From the NCBI GenBank assembly GCA_017985675.1, contig JAGNXB010000002.1:62001-126000 (forward strand): a stretch of 64,000 nt of DNA, in the 5' to 3' direction. The position numbers and the translations under genes were made by a program. The notes below the pieces were generated by a model that was given only the letters and a program-made list of their open reading frames with translations, had not been told where the DNA came from and made no database searches. The stretch is from Saprospiraceae bacterium (lineage in GTDB: Bacteria > Bacteroidota > Bacteroidia > Chitinophagales > Saprospiraceae). Below, one piece after another: positions 43,801 to 53,058 of the stretch; positions within the stretch are counted from its first letter, which is position 1, and each line of letters opens with the position of its first letter.

Positions 43801-46639
43801 CAGATACCGGGCCGGACCAGCTATAATCATACATACCTCCTCCCACTGGACTAAAGGTAATACTACCATTGCTGCCATTACATGTAGTGACATCGGTAGA
43901 ATTTATATTGACCGCTGCTAATGAGGCGAGCGTGATCACATCAATATCATCCCGTCCTTTACAACCATTTGCATCGGTCGCAGTAATACTATATTTTATA
44001 GTTCCAGGATTTATCCCGGCCAAAACAGGAGCATAACTTTGGCTATAACCATGAGACCATCCATAACTAAATGGTCCCTTTCCACCACCAGAAATAGTCG
44101 TTGTTAATAATACGGATTTACCTGCGCACAAGCTTAGCGGACTTGGCAAATCGATCTGCACAAAAGGTATATCACGAATATTAAATGAAATTGGAACCTC
44201 ATCCTTGCACCCCTCGGTAGTAGTTGCCAACACATAAAAAACATCCCCATACACAGGTGCAACAAGGTAGTTGGTCATTTTATTGGAAGCTAAGGCCGGG
44301 GAAGATTCATGATAGCTCAAGGTGGCACCACTAAAATGTAGGTCAATTATTGCGATGCTGCTCAAATCTATTTCATCTCCCAAACAAATATTGTGGGGTG
44401 GCGGATTCACCAGTTGTGGACTATTTTTAACAAGAATGGTGACAGGCCTTCGCGCACTTGCGCATGAAAATATCGAACTACTATCAGAAATATAATAAGT
44501 TACTTGTTGGTCCACAGGACCGGAGGTATAATTGAAACCGATATGAAACGCTTCTCCACCCGACGATTGTGTATACCAATATATATTTCCAAAGGGAATA
44601 CTTGTTACCAATAAATCAGCTTCTTCCCCTCTACAAATGGTTACATCAGCGATCGTAGGCATTGGTGCTATCCCGTCATCAGCCAACCCATTACAGTTTT
44701 CATCCACACCATTACACGGTAATTCTTCTCCACCTGGGTAAGTAACATTATTAGTATCATCACAATCAGTTGCATTGGCAACATATCCTGCAGGCGGAGT
44801 AGACGCGCAGCTTACCGTTAAATTTAGTAAATCGCCATATCCATCGCCATCCTGATCCCTGTAATACACCTGGTCTGGCTCCCCCAATATGGTAACACCA
44901 TATAATTTGAGTTCATCAATGGCCATCTGACTAGTTCTTGCTGGACCTGTATATCCAGTAAACCGCAATTGGATCGTATCCCCTATAAATGCAGAAAGAG
45001 TAACAAATAATTCATGCCAACCACTTCCCTGGTTGCCCGAGAGTGTCCATAATGGCTCCCATGTAGCCCCACCATTTCGTGAAGCATCAAGGACCAAAGT
45101 GCCCATAGCTGCTCCCCACATATTATAATGAAATGACAACTGGCATTCAGCACCAAGCGGATCTTCTACTTTAAAACAACCAGACCGCAATGAGGCAAAA
45201 GCTCCGTTCTGGCACGCAGGTTGCAATGTTTCCAGGTATAAATAATTTCCTGTACCGGAGATATCTGCTAAGGGACCCGTTTGTATAGCTACAGAAGCCG
45301 GACCAGACCGAACTAACCAGTCAAAATCATCATGTAAAGTGCTGTTTTTCCAAAAGCTATTCAATGGATATACATTGTTGCAATTACACCCATTACCACA
45401 AGGAGATAGTCCGTCGAAATCCTCTTCATACACCTGGAATGAAGGCACAGGACATGCAGTTTCAAACGAAACAGGACAACTATTGGGCGCAAATTGATTT
45501 CCTGAACAAACCGTTCTGACATAGACGTCAAATGATGATCCAGACGGTAAGTTATCAAGTAAGACAACCGAATCCAGACTACACGCAATCTGCAGGATTG
45601 TGCCATTGGGTCCTGCTGCATACCCCGTTCCTGGAATAAAGCCCGGCGGACCATATTCCACAATAACATCGTTACAATCTCCCGAAAAGGTCCAACCTAA
45701 GTAGGCACTATCTACGCCTACCGCGTGCACTCGGATATCATAAACTTGGGGACAAACAATGGGCGCAAACTCTAATTCTAAAAACCGCAGTGAGCCAGTA
45801 TCCGCCTTAGCATCATCGCATATCTTTAACTGCCATATACCGTTGGGATCACTGCCATCATCAAATAGATGAAGATTTTCATCAGGTAAAAACACATTGG
45901 TATATCCCCCTCCATGTTCTATTGGATTAATTGCTTCACAATCCGCAGAGGAAAAACGACACACTTGTATGCAAGTGGGATCAGCTGGATTGCCCAAATG
46001 ATCACGCGACTGGCCATGCTCTTCAAAAAGCTTAACAACCTTTCCGGCGGGTGATACTAACTCCAAGTGTAAATCTGCCAAAAAGGTATGCCGTACAATC
46101 ATTTTAACTGCGGCAAGTGTCACATCTCCGCCCAGGACATTACCCCCAGCATTGGTTACATCGAGATGAAATTTATTGCCGTCCGGACAGTTATCATCCG
46201 CAATTTTGAAAAACAATCCACACGCACTTGGATTAAAAGAAGCCGTGGTGAATTCAAAAGGGAAAAAATTCCAACTACTTTTCTGACCATTTGGGCATAC
46301 AGCTCGGATTCTAAGGCGGTAAAGTGTCGAAGCCAATAGTCCAGTCAATTGGTATGGGTTGTTCGCAGCCAAATGGGTAACCGCCCCGGTGAATGGCTGA
46401 TTGCCGACCCGCAACTCTATTTCCCAAATTTGTGCACTATTCACATCTTGCCAGGCTAAAAGCACTTTATTGGTTTGTATTGAACTGGCAACTATTTGTC
46501 CTGGTACATAACATTGAGCAAAAGACTGATTTACAAATCCAATAAAAGCACACAGCAAGAGCATGCTTGCAGCTTTCAAGCAGCGGCGTAGGTACAGCCG
46601 ACCTGAATACAGATAGGAACAGCAGGGATATGCTGGCAT
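40826..46639 (-). CDS. Giant SprB-repeat protein with T9SS type A sorting domain
   Basis: 1937 residues. Signal peptide ending VNQSFAQ, with arginines before the hydrophobic run (LYLRRCLKAAS). Then a fibronectin-III domain, a proprotein-convertase P-like domain (HLELVSPAGKVV, GIWQLKICDDA), a second FN3, a MAM-like part (about 395-595), and a thrombospondin-type calcium motif (YRDQDGDGYGD, CDDTNNVTYPGGEE, CNGVDENCNG). About a dozen SprB-type repeats of 70-80 residues follow (GGxxPYxxxWSNG, then GxYxVTVTDxxGC). The end is a type A sorting domain (FRLYPNPASDVLTI). The ATG at 46639 was kept because the next ATG loses the basic n-region. Confidence 0.88.
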   Translation of the reverse strand: MPAYPCCSYLYSGRLYLRRCLKAASMLLLCAFIGFVNQSFAQCYVPGQIVASSIQTNKVLLAWQDVNSAQIWEIELRVGNQPFTGAVTHLAANNPYQLTGLLASTLYRLRIRAVCPNGQKSSWNFFPFEFTTASFNPSACGLFFKIADDNCPDGNKFHLDVTNAGGNVLGGDVTLAAVKMIVRHTFLADLHLELVSPAGKVVKLFEEHGQSRDHLGNPADPTCIQVCRFSSADCEAINPIEHGGGYTNVFLPDENLHLFDDGSDPNGIWQLKICDDAKADTGSLRFLELEFAPIVCPQVYDIRVHAVGVDSAYLGWTFSGDCNDVIVEYGPPGFIPGTGYAAGPNGTILQIACSLDSVVLLDNLPSGSSFDVYVRTVCSGNQFAPNSCPVSFETACPVPSFQVYEEDFDGLSPCGNGCNCNNVYPLNSFWKNSTLHDDFDWLVRSGPASVAIQTGPLADISGTGNYLYLETLQPACQNGAFASLRSGCFKVEDPLGAECQLSFHYNMWGAAMGTLVLDASRNGGATWEPLWTLSGNQGSGWHELFVTLSAFIGDTIQLRFTGYTGPARTSQMAIDELKLYGVTILGEPDQVYYRDQDGDGYGDLLNLTVSCASTPPAGYVANATDCDDTNNVTYPGGEELPCNGVDENCNGLADDGIAPMPTIADVTICRGEEADLLVTSIPFGNIYWYTQSSGGEAFHIGFNYTSGPVDQQVTYYISDSSSIFSCASARRPVTILVKNSPQLVNPPPHNICLGDEIDLSSIAIIDLHFSGATLSYHESSPALASNKMTNYLVAPVYGDVFYVLATTTEGCKDEVPISFNIRDIPFVQIDLPSPLSLCAGKSVLLTTTISGGGKGPFSYGWSHGYSQSYAPVLAGINPGTIKYSITATDANGCKGRDDIDVITLASLAAVNINSTDVTTCNGSNGSITFSPVGGGMYDYSWSGPVSGNDWNKQGAFVLTGLKQGSYSVSITNSSTGCTFVNPVIVVNGPGPVVQNIVIQPESCPGLADGAIQISLGGPPASYNWSHGPASKDVFGLAAGDYSVTISGGACAYTLAGLTILPANPIVTGGIVTNPVCAGSPTGSVNLTLTGGSGGYSYLWSNGSITQDIQTLAPGNYWAIITDSKGCKVFTDTFVVVGPNPLDFAVTVQDLRCHGQNDGAIQLSAVGGTPPFSWFWADGPSTKDRNSLPAGNYRVTMTDVAGCKKSSDTILVSQPAPLIGTWDVVKNETCEGSKDGLLAVDISGGSAPWIYFWSFGVGDNLATNLKAGLYGLTVTDAKSCSVVLPELTLGYSAPLQTEIIQEVDPTCDFLANGKIITNVQGGFGVYQYFWSNGMTSSSPDHLISGTYSLTVNDISGCTSYLSGIILQEKSPLTIGLLGVSFPGCDSSSNGDIDITVSGQAPFTYFWSNGYNGQDPKMVVPGYYSVTVQDGHGCQQDLNSIPVLNTATNYQAVPIVVSQLQCSGDENGEIFIQVNGGEGPYQFNWSTGQEKDIEIGLDGISGLASGSYTVTITDNRGCVINYGPLTIVEPPPLTLTLPVDQIQNESCKDAKDGGITLEINGGVQPYTVFWFKDSLFYSAEASPQNLGPGKYTALVLDKNGCARSLNQAIEIIGPPSLLVWNEVNVEHASCVLLSTGGIELKLEGGVPEYAYSWSDGNTSRIRPLVQPGNYCVSVTDRFNCLIDTCFNVLGGTDPQILPTIYNECDPFSVVYLNVANGAAPYSFIWSHGETTPHLQNIPTGTYSVTVTDGQGCTASLDSIDVGHPILTIENIASLSASLGTMNGIAIVEPAGGTPPYSIQWDVNAKSQTTDTAFQLSPGWYCVLVTDVFNCFDTACIEVLLSTAVEEPYQHPGFRLYPNPASDVLTICTEEPNNNPDGPLTVSITAISGHKMTIGYLDQQKGLTSFSLANYPPGFYLLELMDTNGAILFFTKFVKIQGEF

Positions 46640-46696
46640 GGGATGGTTCGGAAATGAACCCTAAAAATAAGGATTTTTTCCGAAAGGTTAAATCAT

Positions 46697-49564
46697 CTAG
46701 CTCGCTACGATATTAATCATTCGACCTGGTACGATTATCCATTTTTTAATAACCATACCTTCCAGCCACTTTTTGATTTCCGGAAGTTCCATAGCTCCAT
46801 TTTCCAAAAAATCGTTTGATGTTCCCGCAGGTACCGTTAATTCCGCTCGTTTTTTTCCATTGATACTTACAGGATAAACGATCTCATCGGCCACAAGCAG
46901 TTGAGGATCTGCTTTGGGAAATCCGGCGTGATGAACTGATCCAGCCCCACCAGTACGATGCCAAAGTTCCTCCGAAATATGAGGTGCAAATGGTGCTATC
47001 AAGCGTAACAAGGGTTGGAGCACTTCCATGCTTCTACAGTCGAGTCGCCGCAATTCATTCACGCAAATCATAAAATGGCTCACACAAGTATTCAATGAAA
47101 ATCGCTCAATATCATCATACACTTTTTGGATGCAATGATGCAAAGTGCGAAGCATCTCCTTATTTACTGGCATATCGTAAGACACCCGAATACCATCCTG
47201 ACCAACATACAAGGACCAAAATTTCTTTAAAAACTTGGATACCCCATCAATCCCTTTCGTATCCCATGGCTTGGATTGCTCAATGGGTCCTAAAAACATT
47301 TCATACATCCTGAAGCAATCCGCACCATAAACCGCCACTACATCATCCGGATTAATCACATTGTACTTGGATTTGCTCATCTTCCCTACCTCTGAATGTG
47401 TAAGCAGGTGAATATCCGTAGCACCCTCTATCAAAGGTGTAAACTTCCCTTGTGCCAAACGACCATTCGGGCATTCAAAAGTGGCATCTTTATATTCCGG
47501 TCGCCATTGGATGAATTGTTTAATTGCTTCTTTGTCCAAATACGATCCCTCTGAACCATAATCTTTTACAAAATCAATCAATACAGAAATCTGGGTATAT
47601 TCAGTTAACATTTCTGGTTTTAGCAGACTGGCACATATAAAGTGTGCCTGGCCATCCGTCCGATCTTTTGAAACGTAAATAGATTCGATAACACCTTGAA
47701 TCATGCCCTGATTAATCAACTTTCGGAATGGCTCCACCGTTGGGACCAAGCCCATATCAAACAGAAATTTATGCCAGAACCGGGCATACATGAGATGCCC
47801 CACGGCATGTTCCGTCCCGCCTATGTATAAATCCACATCCCGCCAGTATTCAAGGGCGTCCTTTGATGCAAAAGCATTTGGATTGGCTGCGTCCATGTAC
47901 CTTAGAAAGTACCAACTGGATCCGGCATAACCAGGCATCGTATCCGTTTCCCGAATCTTGCCCCCCGGTTGTTCTACCCAATCCCGGACTCGTGCTAATG
48001 GCGAATGTCCGTCACTCGTTGGTTTGAAATTATCCAAAAAAGGCAATGTAACAGGTAATTCATCCTCCGACACTTCAGCGATAATCCCATTTTCATCATA
48101 ACAGATTGGGAAAGGTTCGCCCCAGTATCGCTGACGAGAGAAGAGCGCGTCCCTCAATCTGTAATTTATTTTTCGCTCCCCAATACCTTTTATTACAAGT
48201 GCCTGTGTTGCCGTTGCCATTGCTTCAGCAATAGAAAGGCCATCTAAAAAGGATGAATTGATGAGCTTGCCTTTTTTCTCCTCCCTTTTTGCGTCGGGAT
48301 ACTCACTTCGATCAATAATATTTGGGATCGCGAGATTAAATTTTTGGGCAAATGCGAGGTCTCTTTCATCATCACTTGGAACGGCCATAATTGCCCCTGA
48401 ACCATAATCCTTTAACACGTATTCAGATGTCCAAATTGGCAATCGTGCACCAGTAAATGGATGTTTTGCATAGGCACCGGTAAAAACACCGGTCACCTGT
48501 TTTACCTCCGACATCCTCTCCCTTTCGCTTCTGGATTTTACATATTCCAGATAGTTTTCAACTTCTTCATGCTCTTGTGGAACAGTAATGACGGGAACCA
48601 ACTCATGTTCGGGTGCAATAACCATAAAGGAAACCCCAAAAATAGTATCAGGCCGGGTAGTAAAAACTTCTAAACGCTCGCTACTGTCCTCAATCTCAAA
48701 GAAAATTTTTGCACCTTCTGACCTGCCGATCCAGTTTCTTTGCATGGCTTTCAATGCATCAGACCATTGAAGCGACTCCAAATCATGTAATAATCGATGG
48801 GCATAGGCGGTAATACGCAGAGACCATTGCAGCATGGGTTTCCTTTCAACAGGATATCCTCCGCGTTCAGAGACACCGTCTTTTACCTCATCGTTTGCTA
48901 GTACTGTACCTAACGCCTCACACCAATTTACATAACTCACTTTGCGATAGGCCAACCTGAAGTTCATCAATAACTCCTCCTTTGCCACCTCAGTCATCAA
49001 ACACCATTCCTCAGCAGTAAACGAAATAGCTTCGCTTGCACTTGCCTGAATGTCATATGTACCAAATGAATTAAAATGGTCAATCAGGGTATTAATATGG
49101 CGTGCTTTATTACTATTTTCGTCATACCAGGCATTGAAAAGTTTGAGGAAAATCCATTGCGTCCATCTGTAATAGGAAGGATCGCAGGTTACGACTTCTC
49201 TGGACCAATCGTAATTAAAACCAAGGTTTCGCAATTGTTGCCGGTATCGCTGGATGTTCTCTTTCGTTGAATCTGCCGGGTGCACACCGGTTTGAATGGC
49301 ATATTGTTCAGCTGGCAAACCAAATGCGTCAAATCCCATAGGATGCAGGACATTATATCCTTCCATCCGTTTGGTCCTTGAGATAATATCTGATGCTATA
49401 TATCCTAATGGATGACCAACATGGAGACCTGCACCAGAAGGATATGGAAACATATCCAAAACATAGAATTTGGGACGAGATGTATCGTCTGAGACGCGGT
49501 ATGTGGCGTTTGCATCCCACCATTGTTGCCATTTGAGCTCAATATCCTGATGATGGTAATCCAT
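46697..49564 (-). CDS. leuS: Leucyl-tRNA synthetase
   Basis: 955 residues. HIGH motif region PSGAGLHVGHPLGYIA, KMSKS in VGKMSKSKYNVINPDD, an editing domain with FTTRPDTIFGVSFMVIAPEH and an anticodon-binding C-terminus. It charges tRNA(Leu). The frame is open to 49594, but an exact TATCTTTG -7 box lies at 49592-49599, so the start is the ATG at 49564 (MDYHHQDIELKW), which also fits family N-termini. Confidence 0.95.
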   Translation of the reverse strand: MDYHHQDIELKWQQWWDANATYRVSDDTSRPKFYVLDMFPYPSGAGLHVGHPLGYIASDIISRTKRMEGYNVLHPMGFDAFGLPAEQYAIQTGVHPADSTKENIQRYRQQLRNLGFNYDWSREVVTCDPSYYRWTQWIFLKLFNAWYDENSNKARHINTLIDHFNSFGTYDIQASASEAISFTAEEWCLMTEVAKEELLMNFRLAYRKVSYVNWCEALGTVLANDEVKDGVSERGGYPVERKPMLQWSLRITAYAHRLLHDLESLQWSDALKAMQRNWIGRSEGAKIFFEIEDSSERLEVFTTRPDTIFGVSFMVIAPEHELVPVITVPQEHEEVENYLEYVKSRSERERMSEVKQVTGVFTGAYAKHPFTGARLPIWTSEYVLKDYGSGAIMAVPSDDERDLAFAQKFNLAIPNIIDRSEYPDAKREEKKGKLINSSFLDGLSIAEAMATATQALVIKGIGERKINYRLRDALFSRQRYWGEPFPICYDENGIIAEVSEDELPVTLPFLDNFKPTSDGHSPLARVRDWVEQPGGKIRETDTMPGYAGSSWYFLRYMDAANPNAFASKDALEYWRDVDLYIGGTEHAVGHLMYARFWHKFLFDMGLVPTVEPFRKLINQGMIQGVIESIYVSKDRTDGQAHFICASLLKPEMLTEYTQISVLIDFVKDYGSEGSYLDKEAIKQFIQWRPEYKDATFECPNGRLAQGKFTPLIEGATDIHLLTHSEVGKMSKSKYNVINPDDVVAVYGADCFRMYEMFLGPIEQSKPWDTKGIDGVSKFLKKFWSLYVGQDGIRVSYDMPVNKEMLRTLHHCIQKVYDDIERFSLNTCVSHFMICVNELRRLDCRSMEVLQPLLRLIAPFAPHISEELWHRTGGAGSVHHAGFPKADPQLLVADEIVYPVSINGKKRAELTVPAGTSNDFLENGAMELPEIKKWLEGMVIKKWIIVPGRMINIVAS

Positions 49565-49591
49565 ACAAGGCGATTCGTTGATTTGAAACCG

Positions 49592-49599
49592 CAAAGATA
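49592..49599 (-). promoter_or_regulatory. -7 promoter element TATCTTTG of leuS
   Basis: Exact TAnnTTTG on the minus strand. It decides the leuS start at 49564, with a leader of about 23 bases. Confidence 0.5.
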
Positions 49600-49649
49600 A
49601 CGAATGCCACAGCCCTGTTCACAATTCTTGAAAAACCCCAAGCAGAAGG

Positions 49650-50267
49650 CTATAAACTAGCGCGAAGACACCTGGAAAAAGAGGACAAATGGTCAATCAA
49701 AATATTACCCCTGTATGGTTTTGTAACCCCGGGCGCATAGGACGCTTGTATTATTACCTGGTCAACGGTTGAGGATGGCGTAAACTCCAGTGTATAATAA
49801 ACCCATTGTTCATGGGTAATTAATGGCGACATTGCCAGATCAAAGACTTTCCCATTATTTCCCAATCGCCCTTTTAACCGGATGCTGCCAGGCAGTTTAA
49901 AACCTGCATAGTCCGGCAAGTGGGCCAAAGCCAACGAGAGATAATAACATTGACCCGCTTCTAATTGATGGTCTAATTTTTGAACAATGCCCTCTTTTGT
50001 CCCATCCTCCCTGATTATAAGGCCAACATAACTTTTTCCTTCTTTGGGTAATTTGGAAATGGACCATTGGCCCGGTAATATATCAGGAGTCGCACCTGTG
50101 CCCCATGCTCCCCAGGCTTCCATTTGAAAACCGACTTGCCAATTGGCTTCCAGCCCCCCATTCCTGAGGGGTATTGTGCCAGCTGACTGAGCAAACGTCA
50201 TTGTGGATCCACACATGATCAAGATAAACAATAGATGCCAGGAAACAAACCTATAACACATGAACAA
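49650..50267 (-). CDS. Secreted protein with carbohydrate-binding-like fold, unknown role
   Basis: 205 residues with a signal peptide (LLFILIMCGSTMTFAQ). The mature part is a beta-sandwich-like chain starting LRNGGLEANWQV, with aromatic residues (MEAWGAWGTG, EQWVYYTLEFTP), similar to non-catalytic modules found in some OmpA-type surface proteins. No catalytic motif and no sorting domain. It has its own unit between leuS and ftsX; I do not recognise a named family. Confidence 0.6.
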   Translation of the reverse strand: MFMCYRFVSWHLLFILIMCGSTMTFAQSAGTIPLRNGGLEANWQVGFQMEAWGAWGTGATPDILPGQWSISKLPKEGKSYVGLIIREDGTKEGIVQKLDHQLEAGQCYYLSLALAHLPDYAGFKLPGSIRLKGRLGNNGKVFDLAMSPLITHEQWVYYTLEFTPSSTVDQVIIQASYAPGVTKPYRGNILIDHLSSFSRCLRASL

Positions 50268-50335
50268 ATGTACGGCTTAACACGCACAGCCCCACAAGCT
50301 AATCTGCTAAACATGGATTCGCTTATATTTACTGC

Positions 50336-51187
50336 ATGAAAACCCGACGTGGCGCATGGTCAAGGAATGTATATACGTTCCTGGTCCTTTTTGTAACACT
50401 TTTGATTACCGGTGCAGCAGGATACTGTTATTTCTGGGCAGGTCAATTTGATCGGGAAACGAGAGAAAACCTACTCTTTCTTGCTGAATGCAAGGATAGC
50501 ATATCCCCCCAAGCTGTATTAGAATATAAAGCTATACTGGAAAAAGATGCTGACATTCGGCAGGTTGAATTTATATCTTCCGAACGCGCAGCCGCCTTGT
50601 TGGTTGAAGATGAGCTTACAACAGTCGGCCAAACAGATCTTGCAGAAGCACTACCAAATCTTTTGGGCATTCGTTTCAAGGCTGTAGTCTATGACGATAA
50701 CCGTTTGGATCAGAAATTGGAACTCATAAGATCCCACCAGATTATCCAGGGGATTTATGCCCAACCTGAACTTGTTGATCAACTGCGCAAAAATCTTAAA
50801 ACAATTGGTTCCGCCCTGGGTCTCATTGCAGTATTCATCATTGCACTATGCAGTTTTTTGTTGACCAGTATCATCAAACTGTCATTGTATGCCGACCGAA
50901 CTGAAATAAAAACGATGCAACTTGTTGGCGCCAAAGCTTCATATATCCGAAGGCCATACATCAAAAGGTATGTGGGACTGTCTCTGGCTGCTGGATTGGG
51001 TGCAAGCACAGTGTTGTTTGTCGGGCATTTCAGTATGCTAGGTTTTTCAATGCCTGGGCCCGAATTGATCCATTTTTTTAGTCTGCTCACCCTTGGCATT
51101 ATAAGTAGTGGAGTTATTCTTTCAACGGTGGTTACCTTCCGCATGGTGAATAAGTATATCTTCGCGGACATAGCAATGTTATTTTGA
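50336..51187 (+). CDS. ftsX: Cell-division protein FtsX
   Basis: 283 residues with four helices (about 13-35, 160-180, 215-233 and 240-265) and a periplasmic domain after the first helix, the FtsX layout. ITSIIKLSLYADRTEIKTMQLVGA-type sequence precedes the second pair. With FtsE it links cytoplasmic ATP use to cell-wall hydrolases at division. ftsE is not next to it. TATATTTA ends five bases before the ATG, so a leaderless mRNA is possible. First gene of ftsX-DUF3098-uppP-truB. Confidence 0.88.
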   Translation: MKTRRGAWSRNVYTFLVLFVTLLITGAAGYCYFWAGQFDRETRENLLFLAECKDSISPQAVLEYKAILEKDADIRQVEFISSERAAALLVEDELTTVGQTDLAEALPNLLGIRFKAVVYDDNRLDQKLELIRSHQIIQGIYAQPELVDQLRKNLKTIGSALGLIAVFIIALCSFLLTSIIKLSLYADRTEIKTMQLVGAKASYIRRPYIKRYVGLSLAAGLGASTVLFVGHFSMLGFSMPGPELIHFFSLLTLGIISSGVILSTVVTFRMVNKYIFADIAMLF

Positions 51188-51188
51188 T

Positions 51189-51506
51189 ATGAGTGCATCA
51201 AACAAACCAGGCAAAAAAATCATCCAAACGGCTCCCAGACCCGCAGATAAACCACAAAGCACTTTACGCAAAACAGTTAAGGATGAGGGCGGGCAGACTT
51301 TATTGTATGGGCGACAGCATTACCTTTTAATGGGTGGCGGTGTGCTACTTATTGCATTAGGACTGATATTAATGTCAGGTGGCGCTATGCCAAGTCCTGA
51401 TGTCTGGGATGAATCAATTATTTACTCCACCAGACGCACGATATTGGCTCCAATAGTCATGCTGGCAGGGCTCGGATTAGAGATTTATGCTATTTTTAAA
51501 CGATAA
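51189..51506 (+). CDS. DUF3098 small membrane protein
   Basis: 105 residues with two helices (about 45-62 and 85-102). It follows ftsX by one base and overlaps uppP by one base (TAATG). Such small two-helix proteins recur at this place between ftsX and uppP in Bacteroidota. A role in envelope growth is inferred only from the neighbours. Confidence 0.8.
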   Translation: MSASNKPGKKIIQTAPRPADKPQSTLRKTVKDEGGQTLLYGRQHYLLMGGGVLLIALGLILMSGGAMPSPDVWDESIIYSTRRTILAPIVMLAGLGLEIYAIFKR

Positions 51507-52306
51507 TGAGAGACGTTTTAGAGGCTATTATGCTGGGGATAATTCAGGGTTTAACTGAGTTCTTACCAGTCAGCAGTAGTGGTCATTTGGAAATTGGCAA
51601 GTGGTTGCTCGGGAATAACTTATCTGGTGAGGAGAGCCTTCTAATGACTGTAGTCTTACATGTTGCAACGGCCATTTCGACAATTATCGTCTTCCGGAAG
51701 GATATCGTTTTACTATTAAAAAAAATATTCACAAAAAACGATGTCGAAGGTAGAAATTTCGCGCTGAAAATCATCATTTCGATGATTCCAGCAGTTATCA
51801 TAGGGCTCACGCTGGAAAATGAAATCGACGCTCTTTTTACTGGTCAACTGTTACTAGTCGGCATATGCTTATTGATCACTGGCCTTTTGTTATTATGGGC
51901 CGACCGACCCTATATTCATAACAACCCCCTTTCGAATAAAAGTGCACTTTGGATAGGTATTGCCCAGGCGATTGCCATTCTACCAGGCATTTCCCGATCC
52001 GGGGCTACCATAAGCACTGCCTTGCTCCTTAAAATTGACCGTGCACATGCGGCACGCTTTTCATTTCTAATGGTGGTGCCACTCATCCTTGGCAAAATAG
52101 CGAAAGACTTGATGGATGGGTCAGCAATGTTATCCATTACAAATCAGGGTTTACCCTTACTTGCGGGTTTTTTCGCCGCGCTGATAACAGGCTGGATCGC
52201 CTGTAAATGGATGATCACCATCGTCCAGCATGCCAAATTGAAATATTTCGGATATTATTGTTTTATCGTTGGCACTCTCGCTATTCTTAGCTCTATAATC
52301 TGGTGA
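51506..52306 (+). CDS. uppP: Undecaprenyl-diphosphatase
   Basis: 266 residues, eight helices. The catalytic loops are intact: GLTEFLPVSSSGHL near residues 15-28 and the second motif LPGISRSGATIS near 155-167. It recycles the lipid carrier for peptidoglycan and also gives bacitracin resistance. It overlaps DUF3098 by one base and truB by four bases. Confidence 0.93.
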   Translation: MRDVLEAIMLGIIQGLTEFLPVSSSGHLEIGKWLLGNNLSGEESLLMTVVLHVATAISTIIVFRKDIVLLLKKIFTKNDVEGRNFALKIIISMIPAVIIGLTLENEIDALFTGQLLLVGICLLITGLLLLWADRPYIHNNPLSNKSALWIGIAQAIAILPGISRSGATISTALLLKIDRAHAARFSFLMVVPLILGKIAKDLMDGSAMLSITNQGLPLLAGFFAALITGWIACKWMITIVQHAKLKYFGYYCFIVGTLAILSSIIW

Positions 52307-53058
52307 CCTTAACTACGCTCAACATCCATTCGTTGCTGAATGTCGACCCCGAAGTTGCAAAAGAAGGCTTAGTTCTGCTATTGGATAAACCCATAGGCTG
52401 GACTTCTTTCGACGTAGTAAATAAAACCCGCTACCTGCTCCGCAAGCGACTCCACCTCAAAAAACTAAAAGTAGGTCACGCCGGCACATTAGATCCAATG
52501 GCCTCTGGATTATTGATTATTTGCACGGGCAAATACACTACCCATTTGCAAAACTTCCAGGATCTAGGCAAAGTCTATTCAGGTACAATTATTCTTGGAG
52601 GTATAACCGCATCATATGACAAGGAAACACCCGTTGAGTGTGTCCGTCCCTGGCAACACTTGACGACAGAAATCATCAATTTGCACGCAAAGGAATTTGT
52701 AGGCGAAATCCAACAAGTTCCACCCGGTTTTTCTGCAATCAAGATTGATGGACAACGAGCTTATATTCAGGCACGAAAAGGTCATGAAGTTGTCATTCCC
52801 TCGCGGACCATTACGATAAGTTCTTTTGAGATTGATACATCTTCATTGCCTGACATCGCCTTTTCCGTTGCGTGTTCCAAAGGAACATACATCCGGAGTA
52901 TAGCACATGACCTTGGTCAGTCCCTGGGCTGCGGTGGTTATTTAGGCGCCTTGCAACGCGATGCCATTGGTGATTACAAGCTTTTGGATGCTATGAGCAT
53001 TGAGCAGCTTTCCATTTGGGCAAAACCCTTTGATGAAGTTACTCCTGTGGAAGAATGA
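52303..53058 (+). CDS. truB: tRNA pseudouridine-55 synthase
   Basis: 251 residues. The start is GTG, overlapping the uppP stop (GTGA), with no good ATG close by. Catalytic Asp in VGHAGTLDPMASGLL, plus YSGTIILGG and the late CSKGTYIRSIAHDLG. It converts U55 in the T-loop of tRNAs. It ends convergent with the hydrolase gene, overlapping by 20 bases. Confidence 0.93.
   Translation: MTLTTLNIHSLLNVDPEVAKEGLVLLLDKPIGWTSFDVVNKTRYLLRKRLHLKKLKVGHAGTLDPMASGLLIICTGKYTTHLQNFQDLGKVYSGTIILGGITASYDKETPVECVRPWQHLTTEIINLHAKEFVGEIQQVPPGFSAIKIDGQRAYIQARKGHEVVIPSRTITISSFEIDTSSLPDIAFSVACSKGTYIRSIAHDLGQSLGCGGYLGALQRDAIGDYKLLDAMSIEQLSIWAKPFDEVTPVEE

Noticed and set aside
46088..46339. 83-residue frame opposite the giant type A protein
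   Set aside because: Antisense frame within a well-supported coding region.
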